Below, piece by piece: positions 40,734 to 49,860 of a stretch of DNA of 64,000 nucleotides. The DNA is from Gluconacetobacter tumulicola (lineage in GTDB: Bacteria; Pseudomonadota; Alphaproteobacteria; Acetobacterales; Acetobacteraceae): the NCBI RefSeq assembly GCF_014174215.1, contig NZ_JABEQL010000014.1, forward strand, positions 1 to 64,000, read 5' to 3'. The translations under genes were made by a program, and so were the position numbers. The notes beneath the pieces were generated by a model that did no database searches, was not told where the DNA came from, and was given only the letters and a program-made list of their open reading frames with translations. Each line of letters starts with the position of its first letter. The first letter of the stretch is position 1.

Positions 40734-41828
40734 CTACAACAGCGACAGCAGCCGCGCCTCCAGCCGGGCAGACTGTGCGGGCGCGCGGAGCGACTCCCGC
40801 ACGACCTTCAGCGCGGCATCGGCCATCCCGTTCCGCGCGCCGGGGGCCAGCATCGCCTGCATGGCATCCGCCAGCGCCACCGGGTCGGCGGCCGGCACCA
40901 CCATTCCCGCCCCCGAGCGCCCCAGCACCCCGTCCAGCCCCGACTGGTCGGAGCCGATCACCGGCACCCCGCGCGCCAGCGCCTCCACCGCCACGCTGGG
41001 CAGGCCTTCCCGGTCGCCGCCCGCCGACACCACGCTGGGCACCAGCAGCGCGATCGCCCGATCCATCCGCGCCGCCAGCTCCGACGCCGCCAGCCACCCG
41101 GTGAAGCGCAGATTGTCCAGCCCCGCCGCATAATCCCGCATGGCGGGCAGCAGCGGCCCGTCCCCCGCCAGCACCACCGGCGGCACCAGCCCCCGCCCCG
41201 CCAGCACCCGCAGCGCATCGATCAGGGTCGCCACCCCCTTCTTCTCAACAAACCGCCCGGCGAACACGAACTGCTCCGCCGGCCCGGCGGCAGGGGCCGC
41301 CGACTCCACCCCGATCGGGATCACCTCCAGCAGGCCGGGCGCCACCCCCCGCTCCAGCAGCCTGTCCCGCACACCTTCCGAGACACAGACGAACAGCGAC
41401 GCATAGTCCTGCAACGCCCGCCACCGCCGGCGAAAGATGGCAGGCGGCACACCCCAGCGATAATGCCGGTCCTTGAAGGCATCGCCGCCATGAAACGTCA
41501 CCACCAGCGGTACGCCCAGCGCGCGCGCCATCGGCAGCGCCAGCGCCCCGCCCCGCCCGAACTGCGCATGCACCAGCACCGGCGCCAAGTCCGCGACATC
41601 CCGCGCCGCCCCCCAGCCGAACTGCTTGAACGCCGCCTGACGCAACGGCCGCAACGGCCCGTTTCCGCCCAGAAACCGCAGATCGCCCGGCAGATCCGGC
41701 ACCGGCCCATCCCGCCGGCACCCCACCCAGCAGGGGCGCAGGGTCTGGAACCCGATATATTGCCGCCGCATGAAGGCCTGTTCCGAAGCCGGCAGCAGCC
41801 GGTCGCGATAGACCAGTACGGTCTTCAC
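40734..41828 (-). CDS. Glycosyltransferase family 4
   Basis: A 364-residue GT-B enzyme. The acceptor half has VLVHAQFGRGGALALPMARALGVPLVVTFHGGDAF; the donor half has FVFAGRFVEKKGVATLIDAL, AGDGPLLPAM and the EGLPSVAVEALARGVPVIGSD motif containing the E-x7-E pair. Such enzymes transfer hexoses from nucleotide sugars onto polysaccharide or LPS precursors. Its ATG overlaps the stop of the GT9 gene by 4 bp, so both act in one surface-glycan pathway. The product linkage cannot be told. Confidence 0.9.
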   Translation of the reverse strand: MKTVLVYRDRLLPASEQAFMRRQYIGFQTLRPCWVGCRRDGPVPDLPGDLRFLGGNGPLRPLRQAAFKQFGWGAARDVADLAPVLVHAQFGRGGALALPMARALGVPLVVTFHGGDAFKDRHYRWGVPPAIFRRRWRALQDYASLFVCVSEGVRDRLLERGVAPGLLEVIPIGVESAAPAAGPAEQFVFAGRFVEKKGVATLIDALRVLAGRGLVPPVVLAGDGPLLPAMRDYAAGLDNLRFTGWLAASELAARMDRAIALLVPSVVSAGGDREGLPSVAVEALARGVPVIGSDQSGLDGVLGRSGAGMVVPAADPVALADAMQAMLAPGARNGMADAALKVVRESLRAPAQSARLEARLLSLL

Positions 41829-42748
41829 GCGGGCACCCCGCGCACGGCAGCCCCCCGTTCCAGCAGAGCGACCGCCGCCTCCACCACCGGCGCCACCTCC
41901 AGCCCCGCGATCGGGGCACTGCCTTCCGGCCCCGGCGCCGCGATGCCAAGCGCACAGCGCCCCACCGGCCCGTATTCCGACATGCGGCTGGGCCCGAACA
42001 GCCCCAGAGTCGGCGTGCCGACCGCCGCCGACAGATGCATCAGCCCCGAATCATTGCCGACAAATCCCCCGCACCGCGCCAGCAGCGCCGCCACCTGCGG
42101 CAGGGCTAAGCCGCCACCCGCATCGACGGCATCGGGCAGCGCTTCCAGCACCGGCGCGGCCATCAGGCGCTCCCCCTCGCCGGGTCCGTACAGGATGACA
42201 GGGCGCATCCCCGGCCGGTGCGCCTTCAAGGCGCGGGCCAGCGCGACGAAACGCTCGGCCGGCCAGACCTTGCCCGCCCAGTTCGCCGTCGGCGCCAGCG
42301 CCAGCCAGAACGGCCCGTCCGGCAGCATCGCCGCCGCCCGCGCCCGATCGGCCGCCGCCGTCCACATCACCGGCAAAGGCGGCGGCGACAGGCCCAGCAC
42401 CTTGCCCAGATGCGCGATGCGTGCCCCCGGCCGCCGCCCGCCCCGCATGATCGCCCGCCGCCGCGCGGCCAGAAACAGCGTCACCGCCGAGCCCCGCAGG
42501 TCCACGCACAGATCCCACCGAATCCCGACGCACGCGCGCCACAATGCCAGCCAGTGCAGATCGTATTTCCGCTTCGTCACCACGATGGTGCGCTCGCGCC
42601 GGGGCATCGCTTCGAACAGCCCCGCCGCCACCGGCCCGCAGGCAATGGTAAAGCGCGCCTGCGGATAGCGGGCGAGCAGGACATCCAGCAATCCGGTGGA
42701 CAGCACCGCATCGCCCAGGCGGGTGGAGGTAATGAACAGGATACGCAT
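41825..42748 (-). CDS. Glycosyltransferase family 9 (heptosyltransferase-like)
   Basis: A 307-residue GT-B enzyme starting at ATG 42748. Family signatures are RILFITSTRLGDAVLSTGLLDVLLARYP, LALAPTANWAGKVWPAERFVALAR and GGFVGNDSGLMHLSAAVGTPTLGLFGPS. GT9 enzymes add heptose to lipid A-core. The gene is coupled to the downstream GT4 gene, and lpxB lies 2.5 kb away, consistent with LPS core synthesis. Upstream lies repeat copy I-b rather than another glycan gene. Confidence 0.9.
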   Translation of the reverse strand: MRILFITSTRLGDAVLSTGLLDVLLARYPQARFTIACGPVAAGLFEAMPRRERTIVVTKRKYDLHWLALWRACVGIRWDLCVDLRGSAVTLFLAARRRAIMRGGRRPGARIAHLGKVLGLSPPPLPVMWTAAADRARAAAMLPDGPFWLALAPTANWAGKVWPAERFVALARALKAHRPGMRPVILYGPGEGERLMAAPVLEALPDAVDAGGGLALPQVAALLARCGGFVGNDSGLMHLSAAVGTPTLGLFGPSRMSEYGPVGRCALGIAAPGPEGSAPIAGLEVAPVVEAAVALLERGAAVRGVPA

Positions 42749-42861
42749 ACGGGCCGAGCCTACCCCATCGCACGCCCCGGCGAAATCGCCGCCTCTCCCG
42801 CAACCGCATGACAGACCCCACATCAGCCCGATCGAACGCGATATCTCCTTCGAAGGTCTCA

Positions 42862-43026
42862 AAGGCTGCCTCAAAAGCCTCGATGGTGAGCGGAAGCGCG
42901 GCGTCAGCCGCGCGTCTGGCGGTGATTTTCGAGCATCGGAGCGGAGCGGCCTTGATGGCCGAGAGCACCGACGCGCAGAAAACCGCCGTCAGGCCGCCGC
43001 CAGCGGGGCTTTTGAAGCAGCCTCTC
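42862..43026. repeat. Dispersed palindromic repeat, subtype I, second copy
   Basis: Colinear with the 11271-11437 copy: left end AGGCTGCCTCAAAAGCCTCG, core GAGCATCGGAGCGGAGCGGC and right end CCAGCGGGGCTTTTGAAGCA. The ends are a slightly degraded inverted repeat. It fills the roughly 300-bp gap between the GT9 gene and ygfZ. Confidence 0.85.
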
Positions 43027-43045
43027 AGCTTGTAGGATCGGCACC

Positions 43046-43888
43046 ATGGTTGACCCGACGCATCTCGCCCATCTTCCGGACCGGTCCGTGCTGGCCCTCT
43101 CCGGCCTCGACCGGCACAGTTTCCTCCAGGGGCTGGTCTCCAACGACGTCACCGAAGTCGCCCCCGGCCACGCGGTCTGGGCCGCGCTGCTGACGGCACA
43201 GGGCCGCTGGGTGGCCGATTTCTTCCTCTTCGCCGATCCGGACGGCGCGCGCCTGCTGCTGGATTGCGAGGCCGCACAGGCCGACATGCTGCGCCAGCGC
43301 CTGCTGCGCTACCGCCTGCGCTCCGACGTCTCGATCGACCAGACCGGCTTTGCCGTCCACGCCGCCTGGGGCGCGGTGCCGCCGATGATCGATTCCGCCA
43401 TCGGCGCCCCCGACCCGCGCCTGGCCGAGGCCGGCTGGCGGCTGCTGCTGCCGCGTCCGGCGGAAGACGCGGCCGACCACGCCGCCTACGACGCCCACCG
43501 CCTGGCACTGGGCCTGCCCGACGGCTCGCGCGACTGCGAGGACGGCAAGACCCTGCTGCTGGAAGCCAATTTCGAATCCCTGAACGGCATCTCCTGGACC
43601 AAGGGCTGCTATATGGGCCAGGAACTCACCGCCCGCACCCGCTATCGCGGCCTGGTCAAGCGCAAGCTGCTGCCGGTCTCCGGCGCGGCCCTGCCGCCCC
43701 CCGGCACGCCCCTTCTCCAGGCGGGAAAGGAGGCCGGGCACATGGCCTCCTCCCGCGACGGCCACGGGCTGGCAATGGTCCGCCTCGCCCATCGCAGCGG
43801 CGAACTGACGACCGAAGCCGGCCATTCGGTGCAGGTCCACATCCCCGACTGGCTGACCCTGCCGGAAGCCGACGCGCCGAAGGACTGA
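43046..43888 (+). CDS. ygfZ: YgfZ/GcvT-like folate-binding iron-sulfur maintenance protein
   Basis: A 280-residue protein. The conserved signature [12 protein letters not shown] (family K-G-C-[YF]-x-G-Q-E) is present near residue 190. The N-terminal GcvT-like folate fold includes [18 protein letters not shown] and [11 protein letters not shown]. YgfZ/Iba57 uses tetrahydrofolate to help repair or mature Fe-S clusters in enzymes such as MiaB. Iron-sulfur proteins in this window (Rieske oxygenase, 2Fe-2S aldehyde dehydrogenase subunit) are plausible clients only in a general sense. hisI follows 37 bp downstream on the same strand. Confidence 0.9.
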   Translation: MVDPTHLAHLPDRSVLALSGLDRHSFLQGLVSNDVTEVAPGHAVWAALLTAQGRWVADFFLFADPDGARLLLDCEAAQADMLRQRLLRYRLRSDVSIDQTGFAVHAAWGAVPPMIDSAIGAPDPRLAEAGWRLLLPRPAEDAADHAAYDAHRLALGLPDGSRDCEDGKTLLLEANFESLNGISWTKGCYMGQELTARTRYRGLVKRKLLPVSGAALPPPGTPLLQAGKEAGHMASSRDGHGLAMVRLAHRSGELTTEAGHSVQVHIPDWLTLPEADAPKD

Positions 43889-43925
43889 GCCTATCGCGCA
43901 GCACCTGCTGGACAGGTGCCGCGCC

Positions 43926-44372
43926 ATGGAGTGTTGTGCCGCCATGACCGACACCATCCCCTACACCGCCCCCGACGAAGCCGCCCGCGCCTCCATGCTC
44001 GACACCGTGCGCTTCGACGGCGCGGGCCTGATCGCCGCCATCGCCCAGCAGCACGACACCGGCGAAATCCTGATGCTGGCGTGGATGAACCGCGAGGCAC
44101 TGGACGAAACGCTCCGCACCGGCCGCGTCTGCTACTATTCGCGCAGCCGTGGCGGCCTGTGGCGCAAGGGCGAGACCTCGGGCCAGGTGCAGCATCTGGT
44201 CGATGCCCGCCTGGATTGCGACCGCGACGCGGTGCTGCTGCTGGTCGACCAGACCGGCGTGGCCTGCCACACCGGCCGGCGAAGCTGCTTCTTCAACGCC
44301 ATGCGCCCCGAAGGGCTGGTCGAAACCAGCACGCCGCTGATCGCGGCCGACACGCTGTACGGGCGCGGCTGA
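43926..44372 (+). CDS. hisI: Phosphoribosyl-AMP cyclohydrolase HisI (monofunctional)
   Basis: A roughly 145-residue enzyme for the third step of histidine synthesis. Metal-site motifs are present: [14 protein letters not shown] (DCDxD) and [11 protein letters not shown] (C-H-T-G-x-x-S-C-F). [17 protein letters not shown] and [20 protein letters not shown] are diagnostic. Unlike the enterobacterial HisIE fusion, no pyrophosphohydrolase domain follows. ATG 43926 has AGGTG seven bases upstream; ATG 43944 is a shorter alternative. It is away from the other his genes. Confidence 0.95.
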   Translation: MECCAAMTDTIPYTAPDEAARASMLDTVRFDGAGLIAAIAQQHDTGEILMLAWMNREALDETLRTGRVCYYSRSRGGLWRKGETSGQVQHLVDARLDCDRDAVLLLVDQTGVACHTGRRSCFFNAMRPEGLVETSTPLIAADTLYGRG

Positions 44373-44408
44373 TCGCCTCCGCCCGCCCCTCTCACGCAGG
44401 TTTACCCG

Positions 44409-44585
44409 ATGACCAAGCCCGACCCCTCGCCCGCCGGCAAGCTCGCCTTCCTTGCCATCCTGCTCGCCACGACCATCGGACTCGGCGTCTACACGATCCA
44501 CTCGGCCTTCACGGCCCTGAACAGCACGGTCCAGGGCGGCACCGCCACCCCGCCCCCCGCACCGGCCGATTCGGCAAAACAGTAA
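44409..44585 (+). CDS. Mini membrane protein, 58 aa
   Basis: An open frame from ATG 44409 encodes MTKPDPSPAGKLAFLAILLA and so on, with one transmembrane helix (about residues 11-33), then a polar proline/alanine-rich tail ending DSAKQ. CAGG lies about eight bases before the start. The bias for G/C at third positions matches neighbours, supporting real coding. Function is unknown; it may be cotranscribed with hisI, 36 bp upstream. Confidence 0.6.
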   Translation: MTKPDPSPAGKLAFLAILLATTIGLGVYTIHSAFTALNSTVQGGTATPPPAPADSAKQ

Positions 44586-44619
44586 CGCCCGCGCCTCGGC
44601 TTGACGCGCCCGCCCGGCC

Positions 44620-44699
44620 GTCCGGTTCCGGACAGTCCGTCCGCAACCGGACAGGCAAAACCGACACCCCATAAAAACCATTATTTTACAACAATGTAA
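44620..44699 (+). promoter_or_regulatory. Hairpin and TTACA-N4-TGTAA dyad upstream of the XRE gene
   Basis: GTCCGGTT (44620-44627) pairs with AACCGGAC (44645-44652), a likely 3' hairpin of the preceding unit. Further on, TTACA-acaa-TGTAA (44686-44699) is a perfect 5-4-5 dyad in AT-rich DNA about 60 bp before the regulator start. XRE repressors often bind such dyads in their own promoter; autoregulation is inferred. Confidence 0.45.
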
Positions 44700-44759
44700 C
44701 ACCAGGTCCGCATGGTTTAGACTTGTCTGCGCAGAAAAGCAGAACAGGGACAGCAGATC

Positions 44760-45077
44760 ATGAACCGACCGATTTCGTCGCCCGCCCCCGCCGCGCGCCG
44801 TCATCGCCCACGCCCAACGCCCACCCCATGCATGGGCATGTTCAACCGCATCGGCATGTTCAGGGCCGAACGGGGATGGACGCGCAAGGCCCTCGCGGAA
44901 CGGGTGGACGTCAATCCCCAGACGATCGGTTTTCTGGAACGGGGCGACCACACGCCCAGCCTTGAGCTGGCGATGAAGATCGCCCGGGTCTTCGACGTCC
45001 CGATCGAAATCATCTTCTCTCTCGAACCGTTCGAAAACATCGCCACCATGCTGCATGCCAGGCAGAGGCCCAAGTAG
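44760..45077 (+). CDS. XRE/Cro-type helix-turn-helix regulator
   Basis: A 105-residue protein. The HTH_3 fold starts at about residue 28: MFRAERGWTRKALAERVDVNPQTIGFLERGDHTPSLELAMKIARVFDVPIEIIFSL, closely matching small single-domain YgzD-like regulators. The first 24 residues are basic and proline-rich and absent from relatives, so translation may start at ATG 44832 or 44838 instead. It converges on lpxB with a 24-bp gap. No toxin partner is visible, so a stand-alone regulator is favoured over an antitoxin. Confidence 0.88.
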   Translation: MNRPISSPAPAARRHRPRPTPTPCMGMFNRIGMFRAERGWTRKALAERVDVNPQTIGFLERGDHTPSLELAMKIARVFDVPIEIIFSLEPFENIATMLHARQRPK

Positions 45078-45101
45078 AGGCTATGACGGAAGAGCCCTCT
45101 T

Positions 45102-46274
45102 CTACGCGGCGGAATGTCCGTCCAGCACCGCCATCAGCTCCGCCGCCGCCGCATCGTCCGGATCGCCCTCCGGCGCGGCCAGCTTCGCCATGACGGCGCG
45201 GAAGCCCGCGCGTTGCAGCACGGCGCTGTGCCCGTCGGTCAGCAGCCGATGCACCGTCTCCGCCAGCAGGCCCGGCCGGCAGCGTTCCTGCAACAGTTCG
45301 GGCACCAGCCGATGCCCGGCCAGCAGATTGACCATCGCGACATACGGCACCCGGATCAGCCGCCGCGCCAGCGCCGCCGTGATCGGATTGACCCGATAGG
45401 TCACCGCCATCGGCACCCCGGCCAGCGCCAGTTCCAGCGTCGAGGTCCCCGATTTGGTCAACGCCGCCCCCGCCGCGGCAAAGGCATCATGCTTTTCCAC
45501 CAGATCGGTCACCACGATCGGCCGCACCGGCCAGTCGGCCACCCCACGCCGCACCACATCCGCCACCACGGGCGAAACCGGCACCACCGGCACGATGCCG
45601 GGACAGGTCGCCATCAGGATGCGCAGGGTCCGCCCCAGCACCGGCAGCAGGCGCGGCGCCTCCGACCGGCGGCTGCCCGGCATCAGGATCAGGACCGGCG
45701 TCGTCGGCGCAATGCCATGCCGCGCCCGAAACGCCGCCCCATCCCCCCGATCGACCCCCGATTGCAGCACCGGATGCCCGACGAACCGCGCATCGAGCCC
45801 ATGCCGACCGAAAAAATCCGGCTCGAACGGCAGCAGGCACAGCAGCCGGTCCCACAGGCCGGGAAACTCCCGCACCCGATGCTCCCGCCACGCCCAGACC
45901 TGCGGCGCGACATAATGCACGCGCGGAATCCCCAGCTCCGCGATGCGGCGCAGCAGCCGCAGGGCAAAGCCGGGACTGTCGATCGTCACCACCAGATCGG
46001 GCCGCGTCGCCGCGATATCCGCCACCGCCTGGTCCAGCCGGCGCGACAGGTGCCGCAGCCGGGGCAGCACTTCCACCAGCCCCATCACCGCCAGGTCGCG
46101 CAGCGGAAACAGGCTGCGCAACCCCGCCTCCTCCATCCGCGTGCCGCCGACCCCGGCGAAACGCAGCGTCGGGTCGCGCCGGCGCAACGCCGCCATCAGG
46201 CGCGCCCCCAGCACATCGCCGCTGGCCTCGCCGGCCAGAATCCAGACCGTCCGGCCGGGCGCGGCCTCCGCCAT
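45102..46274 (-). CDS. lpxB: Lipid-A-disaccharide synthase
   Basis: A 390-residue GT19 enzyme joining UDP-2,3-diacylglucosamine and lipid X. Motifs are ILAGEASGDVLGARL near the N-terminus, VVTIDSPGFALRLLRRI, HYVAPQVWAWREHRV, ILMPGSRRSEA and ALTKSGTSTLELALAGVPMAVTYRVNP. ATG 46274 lies just 5 bp downstream of the pheT stop, suggesting co-transcription behind pheST. Other lpx genes are not in this window, so lpxB here is detached from the usual lpxD-fabZ-lpxA cluster. Confidence 0.95.
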   Translation of the reverse strand: MAEAAPGRTVWILAGEASGDVLGARLMAALRRRDPTLRFAGVGGTRMEEAGLRSLFPLRDLAVMGLVEVLPRLRHLSRRLDQAVADIAATRPDLVVTIDSPGFALRLLRRIAELGIPRVHYVAPQVWAWREHRVREFPGLWDRLLCLLPFEPDFFGRHGLDARFVGHPVLQSGVDRGDGAAFRARHGIAPTTPVLILMPGSRRSEAPRLLPVLGRTLRILMATCPGIVPVVPVSPVVADVVRRGVADWPVRPIVVTDLVEKHDAFAAAGAALTKSGTSTLELALAGVPMAVTYRVNPITAALARRLIRVPYVAMVNLLAGHRLVPELLQERCRPGLLAETVHRLLTDGHSAVLQRAGFRAVMAKLAAPEGDPDDAAAAELMAVLDGHSAA

Positions 46275-46279
46275 ACGGG

Positions 46280-48748
46280 TCAGCCTTCCCCGCGCAGCGT
46301 CGCTCCGCAGGCCTTCTGCACCGCCGCCACGACCGCGCCGCACACGGTTTCGATCTCGGCATCGGTCAGGCTGGCCTTGACCGGCTGCAACGTCACCTCG
46401 ACACCCAGCGACTTGCTGCCTTCGGGCACCTTGTCGCCCTCATAGACATCGAACAGCCGCACGCCGGAAATCAGCGTCCGCTCGGCCCCCCGCGCCGCGC
46501 GCAGCACCGTTTCGGCCGCCACATCCCGCCCGACGACAAACGCGAAATCGCGATGCACCGGCTGGAACGCCGAAAGCTCGGGCGCCGCCCGACGCCGCCG
46601 CTTGGGGTCGGGGATCGCATCGAGGAACAGCTCGAACCCCACCACCGGCCGATCCAGCCCACGCCCGGCCAGCAGCGCCGGATGCAACTGGCCGAACACG
46701 CCCAGCACGATCTTCGGCCCCTGACGCAGCACGCCCGAACGACCGGGATGATAATGACCCGGCGCATCCGCCGTGACGCTGATCCCCTCGATGGGCGCAC
46801 CCAGCGCCGCCAGCACCGCCAGCGCGTCCGCCTTGGCATCCCACAGCTCGACCGGCTCGGCCGCCCGGCCGGGGAAGCGCGGCGCATGGCCACTGCGCAG
46901 CGCCGCCGCAATCTGGCTCTGCCCGGCTTCCGAGAAGCCCGGCCCGACCTCGAACAGGCCCAGATCCGGATAACCCCGCGCGGTATTACGCTCGATGGCC
47001 CCCAGCAGGTTCACCAGCGGCGTCGGCCGCATCTGGTCCAGATCGGCAGCAATCGGGTTCAGCAGACGCAGGCTCTCCGGCACCGCGCCAAAGCGCGCAC
47101 ACGCTTCCTGCGCCGCGAAGGAATACGCCACCGTCTCCATCAGCCCCCGCGCCGCCAGCACGCGCCGCGCCGTGGCGGTCCGCGTCTGGCGCGGCGTCAG
47201 GGCCGGCAACGGCACGGCCGAAAGCGCGGGCAATGAGACCGGCGGGATCGAATCCAGCCCGCGCAGACGCAGGATCTCCTCGATCAGATCGCACTCGGAA
47301 TCGACCGCCACAGCCCCCTCGGCAGCGGCAAAGGCCCGCTCCGCCGAAAGATCGGGCGCCTGGTCCAGCACCATCTTCATGGCGATGTCGTTGCGCCAGG
47401 ACGGCACATCCACCACCACGCGCGCCTCGTCGCGCTCGCGCACCTCAAAGCCCAGCGCCTCCAGCGAGGCCACGGCCTCGTCCGCCGGCACGTCCAGCCC
47501 GCCCAGCCCCGCGATCCGCGCGAAGCGCAGATGCGCCTCCCGCTGCCACGCCGGCGCTTCGCCGGCCGAGACCACCTCACTGGCCTCGCCGCCGCACAGG
47601 TCGATGATCATCCGCGTCGCCGCTTCCAGCGCCGCCACCGGCAACGCCTGGTCCACGCCACGCTCGAACCGGTGCCGCGCATCGGAATGCAGCCCCAGCC
47701 GCCGGCCACTCAGCGCAATCCGCACCGGGTCGAACAGCGCGCATTCCACGAACACGCTCGTGGTCTCGTCCGTCGCCCCGGTCGCCTCGCCGCCCATGAT
47801 CCCGGCCAGGGACTGCACCCCGGCCGTATCGGCAATCACGCAATCCTCGGGCGACACCACCACATCGCGCCCATCCAGCGCGCGGAAGCTCTCGCCCGCA
47901 CCCCGGCAGATCGTCAGCCGCCCGCCGGTCACCCGGTCGGCATCGAACACATGCAGCGGCCGGCCCAGATCGAAGGCAAAGAAATTGGTGATATCCACCA
48001 GTGCCGAGATCGGGCGCAGCCCGATCGCCCGCAGCCGCTTCTGCAGCCAATCCGGGCTCGGCCCATTGCGCACGCCGCGCACGGTCCGCCCCAGCACCCA
48101 CGGACAGGCTTCGGGGAAGTCGTTGGCCCAGCCAATCGGCGAGTCGAAGGTCCCCTCGACGGTCTCGGCCAGCCAGGGGCGCAGATGCCCCAGCCCCGCC
48201 GCCGCCAGGTCGCGGGCAATGCCGCGCACCGCCAGCGCATCGCCCCGGTTCGGCGTCACCGCAATCTCGATCACCGGATCGTTCAGCCCGGCGAAATCGG
48301 CATAGGAGAGGCCGGTCACCGTGCCCTCGGGCAGTTCGGCGATGCCGTCATGGTCCTCGCCCAGCCCCAGCTCGCGCAGCGAGCACAGCATGCCGCCACT
48401 GGCCTCGCCACGGATCGACCCGGCCTTGATGGTGATGTCCAGGCCCGGAACCCAGGTACCCGGCGGCGCGAAGATCACCGACAGGCCGGTGCGCGCATTC
48501 GGCGCGCCGCAGACCACCTGCACTTCCTCGAAGCCCGGCCCGGCATCGACGCGGCACACGCGCAGCCGGTCGGCATTCGGGTGCTGCACGGCCTCGACGA
48601 TGCGGGCGGTGCGGAAGGCGGCCAGCCGGGCGCCGGGGTCTTCGACGCCCTCGACCTCCAGCCCGATCGTGTTCAGCTTGGCGCAGATCTCATCGACCGA
48701 GGCCGTCGTGTCCAGATGGTCGCGCAGCCAGGACAGGGTGAACTTCAT
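46280..48748 (-). CDS. pheT: Phenylalanine--tRNA ligase beta subunit
   Basis: An 822-residue subunit of the PheRS heterotetramer. The N-terminal part (MKFTLSWLRDHLDT) leads into the tRNA-binding OB fold (RTARIVEAVQHPNADRLRVCRVDAG). B3/B4 editing follows (DITNFFAFDLGRPLHVFDAD, IMGGEATG), then B5 (EEILRLRGLDSIPP) and the catalytic-like core, ending with the anticodon-binding FDX-ACB domain (FAFVVGRDVAAETVLRAARG). It starts 3 bp from the pheS stop, so the two subunits are coupled. Confidence 0.96.
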   Translation of the reverse strand: MKFTLSWLRDHLDTTASVDEICAKLNTIGLEVEGVEDPGARLAAFRTARIVEAVQHPNADRLRVCRVDAGPGFEEVQVVCGAPNARTGLSVIFAPPGTWVPGLDITIKAGSIRGEASGGMLCSLRELGLGEDHDGIAELPEGTVTGLSYADFAGLNDPVIEIAVTPNRGDALAVRGIARDLAAAGLGHLRPWLAETVEGTFDSPIGWANDFPEACPWVLGRTVRGVRNGPSPDWLQKRLRAIGLRPISALVDITNFFAFDLGRPLHVFDADRVTGGRLTICRGAGESFRALDGRDVVVSPEDCVIADTAGVQSLAGIMGGEATGATDETTSVFVECALFDPVRIALSGRRLGLHSDARHRFERGVDQALPVAALEAATRMIIDLCGGEASEVVSAGEAPAWQREAHLRFARIAGLGGLDVPADEAVASLEALGFEVRERDEARVVVDVPSWRNDIAMKMVLDQAPDLSAERAFAAAEGAVAVDSECDLIEEILRLRGLDSIPPVSLPALSAVPLPALTPRQTRTATARRVLAARGLMETVAYSFAAQEACARFGAVPESLRLLNPIAADLDQMRPTPLVNLLGAIERNTARGYPDLGLFEVGPGFSEAGQSQIAAALRSGHAPRFPGRAAEPVELWDAKADALAVLAALGAPIEGISVTADAPGHYHPGRSGVLRQGPKIVLGVFGQLHPALLAGRGLDRPVVGFELFLDAIPDPKRRRRAAPELSAFQPVHRDFAFVVGRDVAAETVLRAARGAERTLISGVRLFDVYEGDKVPEGSKSLGVEVTLQPVKASLTDAEIETVCGAVVAAVQKACGATLRGEG

Positions 48749-48751
48749 CGA

Positions 48752-49822
48752 TCACAGACCTTCATGCAGCAGGGCCGGCGACAGCGGGCTGGTGCCGTAA
48801 TGGCGCAGCCAGCGCACGTCGCTCTCATAGAACGAACGCAGGTCCGGGATTCCGTGGCGCAGCATGGTCAGGCGCTCGATCCCCATCCCGAAGGCGAAGC
48901 CCTGCCATTCGCGCGGGTCCAGCCCGCAATTGGCCAGCACGCGCGGATGCACCATGCCCGAGCCCAGAACCTCCAGCCAGTCGCCGCCGCCGCCGATCTC
49001 GCCGGTCTTGCGCGACCAGCCGATATCGACCTCCATCGACGGCTCGGTGAACGGGAAATACGAGGCCCGGAACCGCACCGGCAGGCTCGGCTGGCCGAAA
49101 TAGGCGCGCAGGAAATCGGTCAGGCAGCCCTTCAGGTGCGCCAGTGTGATCCCCCGGTCGATCACCAGCCCCTCGCACTGATGGAACATCGGCGAATGGG
49201 TGGCATCATGGTCGGCGCGGTATGTCCGCCCCGGCGCGATGATGCGGATCGGCGGCGCCTCGCCCAGCATGGTGCGGATCTGCACGCCCGACGTCTGGGT
49301 GCGCAGCACGCGCTCGCGCTGGCTGCCCTGCTCGGCCGGCAGGTAGAACGTATCCTGGTCGGTGCGCGCCGGATGATGGTCGGGCGTGTTGAGCGCCGAG
49401 AAATTATGCCAGTCGGTCTCGATATCCGGCCCCTCGGCCACCTTGAAGCCCATCGCGCCGAAAATGGCGGCCATCTCTTCCATCGTCCGGCTGATCGGAT
49501 GGATCATGCCCTGCGATTCGGGCCGTACGGGCAGCGTCACGTCCACCCGTTCCGAGGCCAGGCGCGCATTCAGGATCGCCGCCTCGATCTCCGCCCCGCG
49601 CGCCTCGATGGCGCGCGACAGATCGTCGCGCAGCCGGTTCAGGGCCCCGCCGCGCAGCTTGCGCTCCTCGGGCGACATCCGCCCCAGTTCCTTCAGCAGG
49701 CCGGTCAGCCGGCCCGACTTGCCCAGCGTGCCCACACGCACGGCATCCCATTCCCGCCGGTCGCCGGCCCCAGCCAGCGCGGCCAGCGTCTCCCGCCGCA
49801 GGATTTCGAGATCGTCGCTCAT
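48752..49822 (-). CDS. pheS: Phenylalanine--tRNA ligase alpha subunit
   Basis: A 356-residue catalytic subunit. Class II motifs are readable: HPISRTMEEMAAIFGAMGFKVAEGPDIE (motif 1), a TDTQ/RTYRADHDATHSPMFHQCEGL stretch (motif 2) and GSGMVHPRVLANCGLDPREWQGFAFGMGIERLTML (motif 3). ATG 49822 has GAGGT upstream. The ribosomal protein genes rpmI-rplT lie upstream with a strong terminator and a repeat copy between, so pheST probably has its own promoter or is read through. Confidence 0.96.
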   Translation of the reverse strand: MSDDLEILRRETLAALAGAGDRREWDAVRVGTLGKSGRLTGLLKELGRMSPEERKLRGGALNRLRDDLSRAIEARGAEIEAAILNARLASERVDVTLPVRPESQGMIHPISRTMEEMAAIFGAMGFKVAEGPDIETDWHNFSALNTPDHHPARTDQDTFYLPAEQGSQRERVLRTQTSGVQIRTMLGEAPPIRIIAPGRTYRADHDATHSPMFHQCEGLVIDRGITLAHLKGCLTDFLRAYFGQPSLPVRFRASYFPFTEPSMEVDIGWSRKTGEIGGGGDWLEVLGSGMVHPRVLANCGLDPREWQGFAFGMGIERLTMLRHGIPDLRSFYESDVRWLRHYGTSPLSPALLHEGL

Positions 49823-49860
49823 GGCACCTCGCTGGAAACAGACACGCAATAATAGGGGAC

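Noticed and set aside
44760-45077. Antitoxin of a toxin-antitoxin pair
   Set aside because: No small toxin-like gene is adjacent; the neighbour on the opposite strand is lpxB.
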